Numbered from the stretch's first letter, positions 1 through 8,270 are shown. The stretch: DNA of 64,000 nucleotides from CALKXV01 sp964632495 (GCA_964632495.1 CAZWDS010000007.1:1-64000), one strand, 5' to 3'. The notes: generated by a model from the letters alone, not told the origin. A program made the numbers and translations.

Positions 1-241
1 TAAGATCGGCGCGGGTAAAAACCTCTTTGTATGCTGGATCGCCAACTTCTGATGGATCGGGAAGCGAAACGTCAAATACTTCTTCAACGGCCATCATCCA
101 TTCAATGAGGTCTAGACTATCAATGCCCAAATCTTGAACAGGTCGAGTGTTGAGGGAAATCTGGGCTGGTTTGACGCCGAATTGGTCAGCGCTCAATGCA
201 AGAACGTTTGCCTCAATTTCTTCTAAGGACTGTCGCGCCAT
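1..241 (-). CDS. acyl carrier protein (3' end cut by window edge)
   Basis: The reading frame starts at 241 and runs off the left edge, so about 80 residues are visible. It begins MARQSLEEIEANVLALSADQ and carries the phosphopantetheine attachment motif in LGIDSLDLIEW, where the Ser of DSL takes the prosthetic group. It is acidic and helical, as expected for an acyl or peptidyl carrier protein. The purine-rich stretch GAGGCAGGC sits just before the ATG. The motif context (DSLDLIEW) differs from housekeeping AcpP (usually DSLDTVEL), so this is more likely a specialised carrier for a lipid, amino-acid or natural-product pathway. Which pathway cannot be said, because its partners lie outside the window. 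Confidence 0.85.
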   Translation of the reverse strand, partial: MARQSLEEIEANVLALSADQFGVKPAQISLNTRPVQDLGIDSLDLIEWMMAVEEVFDVSLPDPSEVGDPAYKEVFTRADL

Positions 242-371
242 GTTTGCCTGCCTCGGCCCCTGAAAATCACTGGATACGTTAGGTTATCACGTTCTTGTTG
301 GTCTTTGGAACGGAGAGGTTAACGATGTATGCGTTTTCCGCTCCATAGTAACGGACGTTAGCCATGGCTCG

Positions 372-400
372 AAGAAAAAGAGCCGTTTGTTGAGCGGCTC
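372..400 (-). terminator. rho-independent terminator (minus strand)
   Basis: On the minus strand GAGCCG and CGGCTC pair around a 9-nt loop (380-400) and are followed directly by CTTTTTCTTC. It would end transcription coming from the oxygenase gene side and insulate the carrier-protein gene. Confidence 0.65.
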
Positions 401-779
401 ACCAGACCGGACATTTGCGCACATGCAGCGAATTCACACTAAGTCCCGCACAGCCGACATCCAACCTTTCACCGCTTTCCATATACGCATTGCACAACAC
501 GGCGGTTCAGCGTGCGGTCTGTTGGCGGCTCCCCCCGGATCAAAACAACCGGCCCCGGCGTCGGCAACTGCGGCAAAGCGGGCCAATGGGTGCCCGGGGG
601 ATGTCGGCCATCAAACGTTTCTGATCCGTGGCCTGACGGTGGGTGGTTCGGCGGCGAAAAAAAGGGGACGGTGGTTTTGGGCACATTGTGCAAGTTTTCC
701 GGGGCGCAACGCACCTCAGTTCTTCGACAAGCAAGCAACCTCTGTCAACCTCATGACCCGCTCGCATTGACTTGATCAA
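401..779. other. intergenic region without a recognisable gene
   Basis: About 380 bases between the terminator and the oxygenase stop codon. Several short open frames exist on both strands, but none has a ribosome binding site together with protein-like composition. The region may be the 3' untranslated tail of the oxygenase transcript. No RNA family was recognised. Confidence 0.5.
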
Positions 780-1622
780 TCAGTCAATGAATGCATCCAC
801 GCGCCTGCCAGCCCGCGCCCAATGAATGGGCAAAGTTCGACCATAAAGCTGTTCTGTTCTTTCCGGGCTACCAACCATATCTGGCTCTTCGACATAGGAA
901 AAAATGGCGACGTATCGCGGCCTGTTTCCCCGCAACGGCGCGACCCGATGCATCGAATACCGCCCCCGAAACAATTGCAGGTCTCCGGGCTCTAGTTCGA
1001 GAACCGTGACCTTGTCTGATGTGCCATCCAGCACCCGTTTAACTTCGCCAAAGTTCTCGTCTCCCTTTCGAATTCCGGGAGCATACTCGAAAGCACCACC
1101 AACTTCGGCATTCTGGATCGCCAGAGTGACCGTGAAATTGTTGGTATCGAAATGCCAAGGGAATCCGTTGCCTTCATCAGCCATGTTTACGATCACATCC
1201 GCCAGAGGGTCCGCATATCGGTAGAACCTTTTCTGTTGCAAAGCATCTCTTATGAAATCATCAAACCCTTCGAAGTCGTGAATAGAGCGCAAAGCGCCCT
1301 CTTTCGCAAAATTGTCAGCCGGAATAAATGCATTTGAGCGATCGAAAAACTGGCGACGGGGATCGTCGCTCGGCAAAGTCGGATCGTCTTTCGTGAAATA
1401 GGCGTTCGTTCTGCTAAAGGATCTGTGCCCCATTTGAGCGACGCTGTCTGCTTCTTGCGTCAAAGCATCAATGCCGTGCTGCGTCAGGAACCCCTTCAAC
1501 ACAGCGCAGCCATCGCGTGCAAGATCCTTTCGAACCCCGGCAAGAATGGCGTCGCGCTCAGGGCAGTCGTCATGGATTGGATATTGTTCCAGATTGATAA
1601 GCTCTGCGCCTTGATGATCCAT
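780..1622 (-). CDS. 2-oxoglutarate/Fe(II)-dependent oxygenase family protein
   Basis: A 280-residue soluble protein with the facial triad of non-haem 2OG oxygenases: H157-x-D159 in PWHFDT and distal H225 in RYSMHRV, with R236 (NRPRYVAI) well placed to bind the 2OG carboxylate. The second metal ligand is Asp, not Gly, which argues for hydroxylase rather than halogenase chemistry. A strong GGAGGAG lies upstream of the ATG at 1622. The substrate is unknown. The next genes on the same strand are a VOC protein upstream and, beyond a terminator, an acyl carrier protein. An amino-acid or small-molecule hydroxylase is a reasonable inference, but nothing in the sequence fixes the substrate. Confidence 0.75.
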   Translation of the reverse strand: MDHQGAELINLEQYPIHDDCPERDAILAGVRKDLARDGCAVLKGFLTQHGIDALTQEADSVAQMGHRSFSRTNAYFTKDDPTLPSDDPRRQFFDRSNAFIPADNFAKEGALRSIHDFEGFDDFIRDALQQKRFYRYADPLADVIVNMADEGNGFPWHFDTNNFTVTLAIQNAEVGGAFEYAPGIRKGDENFGEVKRVLDGTSDKVTVLELEPGDLQLFRGRYSMHRVAPLRGNRPRYVAIFSYVEEPDMVGSPERTEQLYGRTLPIHWARAGRRVDAFID

Positions 1623-1810
1623 GCGACCCTACTCCTCCATCCGCCCAGTCGAAATTGCTTTTGAAAATCGATCTAGCTCAAAAGCGACACTCAATTGACG
1701 ACGCACAAAGCAGACTTTCAAAATCGCCTGATCAATGGCCGCAACATTTCCGTAGCCTTCGCCAACCTTCACCGCTTTGCCAATGTCGAAACGCGGCCCC
1801 ACAGCCCAAG

Positions 1811-2236
1811 TCACCCACAAGACCCATCTCGCCCCGGTTCGCTCGGATCACTTGAAAACAACGCAATCTTATTGCCCTCAGGATCGCGCAAATAGCCCAC
1901 ATAGAAATGCGGCCCATAAGACGCGCGAAATCCCGGTGCCCCCTCGTCCACACCACCAGCAGCCAATGCGGCGGCATGAAGATCACGCACCATCGCTTGG
2001 CGCGGCACCTGAAACGCCACCATAGACCCATTGCCCGCCGTGGCCGGACGCCCATCAAACGTCGGCTTCACATAGAAATCCGGCAGAACAGGCGACTGGC
2101 CCGGCGCAACAGGCAAGGCATAACTCAGACCCTCTGGCCCTTCGCGCAATCCGTAACCAAGAACCGGCAGGAACGCAGAATAAAACCGCTTCGCACCCGC
2201 GATGTCGTCAGCTCCAACGGTGACATAAGCAATCAT
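1811..2236 (-). CDS. VOC (glyoxalase/bleomycin resistance/dioxygenase) family protein
   Basis: A 141-residue protein of the vicinal-oxygen-chelate fold. It starts MIAYVTVGADDIAGAKRFYS, the typical first beta strand plus helix in which the substrate-side residues sit. It ends YVGYLRDPEGNKIALF, the DPxGN signature of the closing strand. GGAGAGG precedes the ATG. VOC proteins of this small single-domain type act as metal-dependent lyases, isomerases or resistance proteins, and the family alone does not tell the substrate. It is 188 bases upstream of the oxygenase gene and on the same strand, so co-transcription is possible but unproven. Confidence 0.8.
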   Translation of the reverse strand: MIAYVTVGADDIAGAKRFYSAFLPVLGYGLREGPEGLSYALPVAPGQSPVLPDFYVKPTFDGRPATAGNGSMVAFQVPRQAMVRDLHAAALAAGGVDEGAPGFRASYGPHFYVGYLRDPEGNKIALFSSDPSEPGRDGSCG

Positions 2237-2340
2237 GCAGCGCGCGCCTCTCCAAATGACTTTTTCTTTTGCAAAAAGCGTAAATCACTTTCACCGACCG
2301 CACCACAATTCTGAAACGCCAACGACGGTTCCGGGATCAT

Positions 2341-2370
2341 CCCGCACCAACACTCTGTTGCAGGTGCGGG
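2341..2370. other. stem-loop beside the small lipoprotein gene
   Basis: CCCGCACC at 2341-2348 pairs with GGTGCGGG at 2363-2370, and an inner AACA/TGTT helix extends the stem. On the plus strand it is followed seven bases later by TTTTT. It lies beyond the stop codon of the minus-strand lipoprotein gene and may end or stabilise that transcript. Confidence 0.5.
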
Positions 2371-2372
2371 AC

Positions 2373-2420
2373 CAGCCTTTTTAGTTCCCAGCCTTTTTAG
2401 TTCCCAGCCTTTCTAATTCA
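2373..2420. repeat. 16-bp tandem direct repeat, about three copies
   Basis: CAGCCTTTTTAGTTCC at 2373-2388 is repeated exactly at 2389-2404, and a degenerate third copy (CAGCCTTTCTAATTCA) follows at 2405-2420. The third copy contains the TAG stop of the minus-strand lipoprotein gene. The unit is not a multiple of three. It looks like slipped-strand duplication at the 3' end of that gene. Confidence 0.85.
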
Positions 2421-2601
2421 ATGCCGGTATCGCAGATATGGCAAGGCTTTGGTTTTGTGCTGCGACTCTTTCCTGAACAGCGACGCAAGCCTGAAGGTCT
2501 CCGGCCATGCAAGCAGCATCGATCTGCTCGCGTGCTGAAATCTCAGCAGGTGTTTCACAAGCACTCAGGCCAAGAACAGCCAGACATAGGTATCTTTTCA
2601 T
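2413..2601 (-). CDS. small lipoprotein of unknown function
   Basis: 62 residues starting MKRYLCLAVLGLSACETPAE: a positively charged N-terminus, a hydrophobic stretch and a lipobox LSAC, so cleavage before Cys15 and lipidation are expected. The mature part is short and hydrophilic with two further Cys residues (AACMAGDLQACVAV). No family was recognised. The ribosome binding site is weak. It lies just downstream of the AraC-type regulator gene on the same strand, and its stop codon falls in a tandem repeat. Confidence 0.6.
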   Translation of the reverse strand: MKRYLCLAVLGLSACETPAEISAREQIDAACMAGDLQACVAVQERVAAQNQSLAISAIPALN

Positions 2602-2706
2602 CGAAGTTTCTTTCTCATTGTTTTCCTATCGCACCGCTGCACAGATCGATGGGGCACATCGAGTTTTGGCTCTCTGCACGCGGTGAGCGGTGTCTTTTTT
2701 GAGAAA

Positions 2707-3924
2707 TCACTTCGTTATGTCGTCCATCCCAACAGGGTGAGACATTGTTTTTCGATAACTTGTCGGGGTTTGTCCGGTGACACGCTTAAAGGCGTTGTAA
2801 AATGAAGACCGCGCGTTAAAGCCCACATCGTAAGTGATGTTCAGAATTGTATCGTTTGTCGTGGTCAAAAGCGTCATGGCCTCGGCGATGCGGTAGCCGT
2901 TGACGAAATCAAAGAAACTCTCGCCGATCACCTCGCTTAAGGTCTGAGAAATGTAGTTTGGCGAGGCGCCAATATGCTTGGCCAAAGTCCACAATGAAAT
3001 ATTCGGGTCACGGTGCAAATGGTCCTCTTCCATTGCCATCCGTAGTTTTCGCGCGATACGCTTCGATGCCTCGGCGGTCAGGGCGGACTTTTTGTATTTC
3101 TCACTTTGCAGGTCTGATGTCTGCGCTTCGATGACCTGTGTCACCTGTGCCTCTTTGATATCTGGCACCAAAGGTGGGCGTTGGCGCAGCCCCCAGATCG
3201 TCAATGCCGCGACCAAAGCAAGATTAAAAAGCGCAGCGGCACTTAAAAGGTCACGCGACGGACCTGTCCAGTTCGGACCAAGGCCAAAAATCAGAATGAC
3301 CATCCCGAACAACCAATACGCGCCCCCTAAACCGCCAATCACGTAGATCCAACGCAGTTCATGCCCTTCGGTGCTTGCATAAACATCGCGCAACTTGATC
3401 CGATAACGCATAAGCCGGCGTAGGATCAAAAACAGATACACAGCAATTTGCGGAAACGGCGCGAACTGAAACAGCCCCGCAAAGACGACAAGTGCGATGT
3501 GCCAACCGGAAAGCTGCGGGTGAACGTCTGAAAAGATGGCCGCTTCCACGGTTTGCGGCGCAGCCACAATGATCAGCCCGACCAGGAAGGCAAAAGCAGG
3601 AAGTAAAAAGTGGCGATATTCATACCGGGGTCGGCGCTGGTCTGATGACGTCAATCTAAAGACGTACCCCCAAAACAACGGGGCCAGAGACAAAAGGCAG
3701 GGCGACCAAATAATCAATTCGGCGCGTTGAGCGTAGACACTTGGCAGTGTTTCAAAAATGCGGCCCATCGCTTCGGGAAGATTGCTCACGGCGACCGCAA
3801 ACAAGAACACCGCGAAACTGCGGCTCACGCTTGAAAACTCTGACTGTAGAAAACAATAGACGACGCCGAACAACGCGATTGCGACACTGGCCGTCGAGGT
3901 CATTTCAACGATGATTCGATCCAT
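2707..3924 (-). CDS. membrane-anchored AraC-family transcriptional regulator
   Basis: 405 residues. Roughly the first 245 hold about seven hydrophobic segments (for example LIIWSPCLLSLAPLFWGYVF and WIYVIGGLGGAYWLFG), followed by a linker and a C-terminal AraC/XylS double helix-turn-helix (about residues 295-395). The second helix-turn-helix shows the family pattern NITYDVGFNARSSFYNAFKR followed by GQTPTSYRK. The topology suggests a regulator held in the inner membrane that senses something through its membrane domain and binds DNA from the cytoplasmic side. The signal is unknown. It is transcribed away from dprA, and an array of 11-bp direct repeats lies about 200 bases upstream of its start. 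Confidence 0.85.
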   Translation of the reverse strand: MDRIIVEMTSTASVAIALFGVVYCFLQSEFSSVSRSFAVFLFAVAVSNLPEAMGRIFETLPSVYAQRAELIIWSPCLLSLAPLFWGYVFRLTSSDQRRPRYEYRHFLLPAFAFLVGLIIVAAPQTVEAAIFSDVHPQLSGWHIALVVFAGLFQFAPFPQIAVYLFLILRRLMRYRIKLRDVYASTEGHELRWIYVIGGLGGAYWLFGMVILIFGLGPNWTGPSRDLLSAAALFNLALVAALTIWGLRQRPPLVPDIKEAQVTQVIEAQTSDLQSEKYKKSALTAEASKRIARKLRMAMEEDHLHRDPNISLWTLAKHIGASPNYISQTLSEVIGESFFDFVNGYRIAEAMTLLTTTNDTILNITYDVGFNARSSFYNAFKRVTGQTPTSYRKTMSHPVGMDDITK

Positions 3925-4129
3925 GGTCAGTGTCTATCAAACCGGGCAAAGCCGCCAAAGGCTCACCCTGCCTGACACAACAGACGCAAACATTGGCGCG
4001 GCCAAAGCGAACGTCCGCGTCCTTTTGCAAATTGACGTCCAGGCTTTCATCTCTTTCTAAATACGCATTGCGCGAAACCTCCACACCGCGAACGGCCCGT
4101 TAAGATCCGAAACTGGCCAAATCTGCCAC

Positions 4130-4183
4130 CGACACCCACCGACGCAATACCGACGTAATACCGACGCGATACCGACGTTGCGC
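4130..4183. repeat. tandem 11-bp direct repeats between divergent genes
   Basis: Copies of CGACGNNATAC lie head to tail at 4140-4150, 4151-4161 and 4162-4172, with partial copies at 4130-4139 and 4173-4183. The period is close to one helical turn, so the same face of the DNA would carry each copy. The array lies between the starts of the AraC-type gene (3924) and dprA (4328). An operator array is possible, as is a chance expansion. Confidence 0.75.
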
Positions 4184-4268
4184 AGACCCGCCGATTCGAC
4201 CTGATCGCCGAAGTGTTAACCACCCAAAATTGCCTCCCCAAAAATAGCGAGATCATGAAATTTTGATA

Positions 4269-4284
4269 TTAAGACGCCATTAAC
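4269..4284 (+). promoter_or_regulatory. candidate CtrA binding box upstream of dprA
   Basis: TTAA (4269-4272), seven bases GACGCCA, then TTAAC (4280-4284) matches the full alphaproteobacterial CtrA consensus TTAA-N7-TTAA(C). It ends 44 bases before the dprA start codon. CtrA control of dprA and other competence-type genes is reported for Rhodobacter capsulatus, so the position makes biological sense. Confidence 0.65.
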
Positions 4285-4327
4285 CCTCTGCTTGCTAAAC
4301 CAATATCAGCAAGACGACGGAGACAGG

Positions 4328-5467
4328 ATGGCCAAGGATTTATTCCCTTCCACCCACCCTCTCACCCCACCCCTCACAGAGGAAGAGTGGCACTCCTGGC
4401 TTCGTCTCTTGCGATCCCACCGCGTCGGTGTTTCCACCTTTTTCAGACTGATGGCCGAACATGGCAGCGCCGCCGAAGCGCTTGGTGCATTGCCTGAAAT
4501 CGCGGCCTCTGCGGGCGTGAACAAATACCAAACCTGCCCCCCGGAAGTCGTTGAAACAGAATGGCAAAATGCCATCCGCGCAGGGGCAACCCCGGTTGCT
4601 TTTGGCTCCGACGACTACCCGCACCTTCTGGCCGCCATCCCCGATCCCCCGCCGATCATCTGGTGCATTGGCGACGTCACGCAACTGAGCAAACCCACCA
4701 TCGCACTGGTCGGGGCCAGGAACGCATCCTCCCTTGGAACCCGCATGGCCCGCAAACTGGCAGGCGAGTTAGGCGAGGCCGGATTTACCGTCGTCTCGGG
4801 CCTTGCCCGCGGCATCGACACGGCCGCCCATCTGACCGCGCTCGACACCGGCACCATTGCGGTTATGGCCGGCGGCGTCGATGTCATCTATCCTTCGGAA
4901 AACGCCGTCTTAGGTCAGGAAATAGGCGAAAAAGGCCTCCGCCTCTCCGAAATCCAAATACACACAACACCCCAAGCCCGCCACTTCCCAAGGCGCAATA
5001 GGATCATCTCGGGGCTCTCACAGGCTACTATTGTTGTTGAAGCCGCCGCCAAGTCCGGCAGCCTGATCACTGCCCGCACAGCCCTTGATCAGGGCCGTGA
5101 GGTTTTCAGCGTTCCGGGTCACCCCTTCGATGCCCGCGCGTCGGGATGCAACATGCTGATCCGCGATGGCTCAACCCTGATCCGCTCGGCCAAAGACGTG
5201 ATCGAAGCGCTCGCCGAACCCGAACCGCCCCGCCGTCATGCGCCACCAGAAAAACCCAAACGGCCCGCCCCTATCCCAAAAGACATCGCCGCCCTCCACC
5301 AGCAAATCCTCGACCGACTTGGCCCCAGCCCCGTGCCCGAAGACCAGTTGATCCGCGATCTGAATGGAACCGCGGCCCAGGTCTCACCACAGGTGGTCAC
5401 GTTAGAACTTCAGGGCTTGATTCACCGCGCACCGGGCGGGCTTTTGGTGCGCACAACCGACACCTGA
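4328..5467 (+). CDS. dprA: DNA-processing protein DprA
   Basis: 379 residues from the ATG at 4328, chosen over an upstream TTG because GGAG lies just ahead of it. The Rossmann-type core shows the family motifs ALVGARNAS, VSGLARGIDTAAH, ARHFPRRNRIISGL and SGSLITARTA. A helical SAM-like N-terminus precedes it, and a C-terminal winged-helix (DML1-like) domain follows a proline-rich linker. DprA binds incoming single-stranded DNA and loads RecA during natural transformation. In gene-transfer-agent producers it is needed in the recipient cell. The CtrA-type box upstream fits that role. topA follows 136 bases downstream. Confidence 0.95.
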   Translation: MAKDLFPSTHPLTPPLTEEEWHSWLRLLRSHRVGVSTFFRLMAEHGSAAEALGALPEIAASAGVNKYQTCPPEVVETEWQNAIRAGATPVAFGSDDYPHLLAAIPDPPPIIWCIGDVTQLSKPTIALVGARNASSLGTRMARKLAGELGEAGFTVVSGLARGIDTAAHLTALDTGTIAVMAGGVDVIYPSENAVLGQEIGEKGLRLSEIQIHTTPQARHFPRRNRIISGLSQATIVVEAAAKSGSLITARTALDQGREVFSVPGHPFDARASGCNMLIRDGSTLIRSAKDVIEALAEPEPPRRHAPPEKPKRPAPIPKDIAALHQQILDRLGPSPVPEDQLIRDLNGTAAQVSPQVVTLELQGLIHRAPGGLLVRTTDT

Positions 5468-5603
5468 ACCAGGCAAAGACCGTGGCGCGCCTGCCCAAAA
5501 CCGCCGATGAATCAGACCTTGCCGCCACGACGACATTGACAATCCCTGCAAAGCACCCACATCTACCGCCGCCAGAGCCCCCTGGTTTCCTGAAAGGTTA
5601 TTC

Positions 5604-8180
5604 ATGCCCGTTGTCGTTGTTGAGAGCCCCGCTAAGGCCAAGACAATCAACAAGTATCTCGGAAACGACTATACCGTTTTGGCCAGCTACGGCCATGTCC
5701 GAGACTTGCCGCCAAAGAACGGATCGGTCGATCCGGACGAAGATTTTCTGATGAAATGGGAAGTCGCCTCGGATTCGAAGAAGCACATCAAAGCAATTGC
5801 CGACGCGCTGAAAGACGATCCAGCGTTGATTCTGGCAACCGACCCCGACCGCGAAGGCGAAGCGATTTCGTGGCATCTGGAAGAGGCCTTGCGCAGCCGC
5901 AAGGTTCTGAAAAAGGACACACCGGTCAGCCGCGTTGTCTTCAATGCGATCACCAAATCCGCCGTGACCGAAGCGATGGCCAACCCGCGCGAAGTAGATC
6001 AGGACTTGGTCGAAGCCTATCTGGCGCGGCGCGCGCTGGACTATTTGGTGGGCTTTAACCTATCGCCAGTCCTCTGGCGGAAACTGCCCGGCGCCCGCTC
6101 AGCCGGACGTGTGCAATCGGTCTGCCTGCGCATCATCGTCGAACGCGAAATGGAGATCGAAGTCTTCCGCGCTCAGGAATACTGGACGGTCAAAGCCTTG
6201 CTTGCCACGCCCCGTGGCCAGGAATTCGAAGCCCGCCTGACGGTCTTGGGTGGCGAAAAGCTGGAAAAATTCTCAATCGGAGACGAAACCGCCGCCGAAT
6301 TGGCCGTGCAAGCGATCAATTCCCGCGATCTATCGGTCAAATCGGTCGAAGCAAAACCCGCCAGCCGCAATCCGTCCGCGCCCTTCATGACCTCGACGCT
6401 GCAACAAGAGGCCAGCCGCAAGTTCGGCTATGGTGCGCGGCAAACCATGCAATTGGCGCAACGGCTTTATGAGGCCGGACACATTACATACATGCGGACC
6501 GACGGCATCGACATGGCCCCCGAGGCGGTGACGGCTGCGCGCGATGCGATCAAGGATCGCTATGGCGCGGACTATGTGCCCTCCAGCCCGCGCATCTATA
6601 AAAACAAAGCTAAAAACGCCCAGGAAGCTCACGAGTGTATCCGCCCCACGGTCATGACCGAGGACGCCAAATCGTTGGATCTGACCGACGCAGATCAAGG
6701 CAAACTTTACGATCTGATCTGGAAACGCACATTGGCCAGTCAGATGGAAGGTGCGCGGATGGAGCGGACGACCGTCGATATCGGCAGCGATGACGCACAA
6801 GTCATGCTACGTGCCACAGGTCAGGTGGTTCTATTTGACGGTTTCATGCGCATCTACGAAGAAGGCCGCGACGATGTGGTCGACGACGACGATAAGGTCC
6901 TGCCGCAGATCAGCCAAGGCGAAGCGACGCCCAAGCGGACGGTGACGCCAGAACAGCATTTCACGCAGCCCCCGCCTCGGTATACCGAGGCAACGCTGGT
7001 GAAAAAGATGGAAGAAATCGGCATTGGTCGTCCCTCTACCTATGCGTCCATCGTCACGACTATTCAGGACCGCGGCTACGTCCGAAAAGAAAAAAACCGT
7101 TTATTCCCAGAAGATAAGGGCCGGTTGGTCACGGTTTTCCTGACAAATTATTTCCGCCGCTATGTGGGATACGACTTCACCGCCAAGCTGGAAGCCGAGT
7201 TGGACGACATCACGGCCGGGGATCGTGCTTGGAAAGACGTGCTGGACCGGTTCTGGCGCGATTTCAAGGCGGCCATCGACGAAACCGCAGATCTACGGAT
7301 CGGCGAGGTACTGGACAAGATCAACGAAGTTCTTGAACCGCATCTTTTCCCGCCGAACGAAGAAGGCACCGATCCGCGTCTTTGTCCGAACTGCGAAATC
7401 GGGCGTCTTTCGATGCGCACCGCGCGTTCGGGTGGCGCCTTTATTGGCTGTTCGAATTACCCCGAATATCGCTTCACCCGCGCCTTTGGCCCGCCAGGCA
7501 CCGAGCCCGAAAGCAGCATACCGCCCGAAGGCAAGAACCTTGGCCAGGATGGCGACGATAACATCTGGATCCACAAAGGTCGCTTTGGCCCCTACGCGCA
7601 GCGTGGCGAACTGACTGAAGAGAACAAGAAACCCAACCGCCAAGGCATCCCCGAAGGCTGGGATCCGGCCGAGGTCACATTGGAACAGGCCATCAAACTG
7701 TTGGATCTGCCCCGTCTGATCGGCGAACACCCGAATGATGGCGTTGCGATCTGGGCCAACATTGGACGCTACGGTCCTTACCTGAAGCACGCCGAATCGA
7801 CGTCCTTCAAAGGTGGGATCAACGCCAATCTGGAAACCATCGACGACGTCTGGGAAATCGGCATGAACCGGGCTGTCCAGTTGATCGACGAAAAGGCCGC
7901 TTCACGTGGGCGCGGACGAAATGCCGCCAAGACGTTGAAAGAACTGGGCGAACACCCGGATCGTGGCGGTTTGGTTGCGATTATGGACGGCAAGTACGGT
8001 CCTTACGTGAAATGGGAAAAGATCAACGCGACGATCCCCAAAGAAACCAAGCCCGATGACGTCACCATGGAAATGGCCGCGAAACTGATCGAAGAGCGCG
8101 AAGAAAAGACCGGTAAGAAAAAGCCGCGCGCCAAGGCCAAACCGAAGGCAAAAGCAAAAACGAAGAAAAAATCGACCTAG
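5604..8180 (+). CDS. topA: DNA topoisomerase I
   Basis: 858 residues. The N-terminal Toprim domain has the catalytic Glu7 (VVVVESPAKAK) and the DxD pair D80/D82 in ATDPDREGEAISW. The active-site Tyr is Y296 in HITYMRTDG. The type IA core is complete and is followed by C-terminal repeats and a Lys/Ala-rich basic tail typical of this group. The enzyme relaxes negative supercoils through a 5' phosphotyrosine intermediate. Odd point: in the zinc-ribbon segment the ligands C594, C597 and C616 are present, but the position where relatives have the fourth Cys (NYPEC) is Tyr622 (NYPEY). The dprA-topA order is common in alphaproteobacteria. Confidence 0.97.
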   Translation: MPVVVVESPAKAKTINKYLGNDYTVLASYGHVRDLPPKNGSVDPDEDFLMKWEVASDSKKHIKAIADALKDDPALILATDPDREGEAISWHLEEALRSRKVLKKDTPVSRVVFNAITKSAVTEAMANPREVDQDLVEAYLARRALDYLVGFNLSPVLWRKLPGARSAGRVQSVCLRIIVEREMEIEVFRAQEYWTVKALLATPRGQEFEARLTVLGGEKLEKFSIGDETAAELAVQAINSRDLSVKSVEAKPASRNPSAPFMTSTLQQEASRKFGYGARQTMQLAQRLYEAGHITYMRTDGIDMAPEAVTAARDAIKDRYGADYVPSSPRIYKNKAKNAQEAHECIRPTVMTEDAKSLDLTDADQGKLYDLIWKRTLASQMEGARMERTTVDIGSDDAQVMLRATGQVVLFDGFMRIYEEGRDDVVDDDDKVLPQISQGEATPKRTVTPEQHFTQPPPRYTEATLVKKMEEIGIGRPSTYASIVTTIQDRGYVRKEKNRLFPEDKGRLVTVFLTNYFRRYVGYDFTAKLEAELDDITAGDRAWKDVLDRFWRDFKAAIDETADLRIGEVLDKINEVLEPHLFPPNEEGTDPRLCPNCEIGRLSMRTARSGGAFIGCSNYPEYRFTRAFGPPGTEPESSIPPEGKNLGQDGDDNIWIHKGRFGPYAQRGELTEENKKPNRQGIPEGWDPAEVTLEQAIKLLDLPRLIGEHPNDGVAIWANIGRYGPYLKHAESTSFKGGINANLETIDDVWEIGMNRAVQLIDEKAASRGRGRNAAKTLKELGEHPDRGGLVAIMDGKYGPYVKWEKINATIPKETKPDDVTMEMAAKLIEEREEKTGKKKPRAKAKPKAKAKTKKKST

Positions 8181-8196
8181 CCCGGTTTTCTTCCCG

Positions 8197-8270
8197 TTTT
8201 AAATACCTTGGGGTGGTCCGGAGGGGCAAAGCCCCTTCGGCAGATCGACGCGCCGCAGTCGCGGCGAGTT
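8197..8270 (+). repeat. two-hairpin intergenic element, copy A (3' of topA)
   Basis: TTTTAAATACCTTGGGG is followed by the hairpin AGGGGC-AAA-GCCCCT (8222-8236) and then by CGCCGC-AGTC-GCGGCG (8251-8266). The same architecture follows three other genes in this window. It probably ends or protects the topA mRNA. Confidence 0.75.

Noticed and set aside
387..775. Several overlapping open frames of 70-127 codons on both strands
   Set aside because: No ribosome binding site, no protein-like composition and no recognisable family; they overlap each other in several frames.
4040..4260. 69-codon minus-strand frame covering the 11-bp repeats
   Set aside because: The translation reflects the repeat (RRYxVGI type) and has no start signal; it is probably not a gene.
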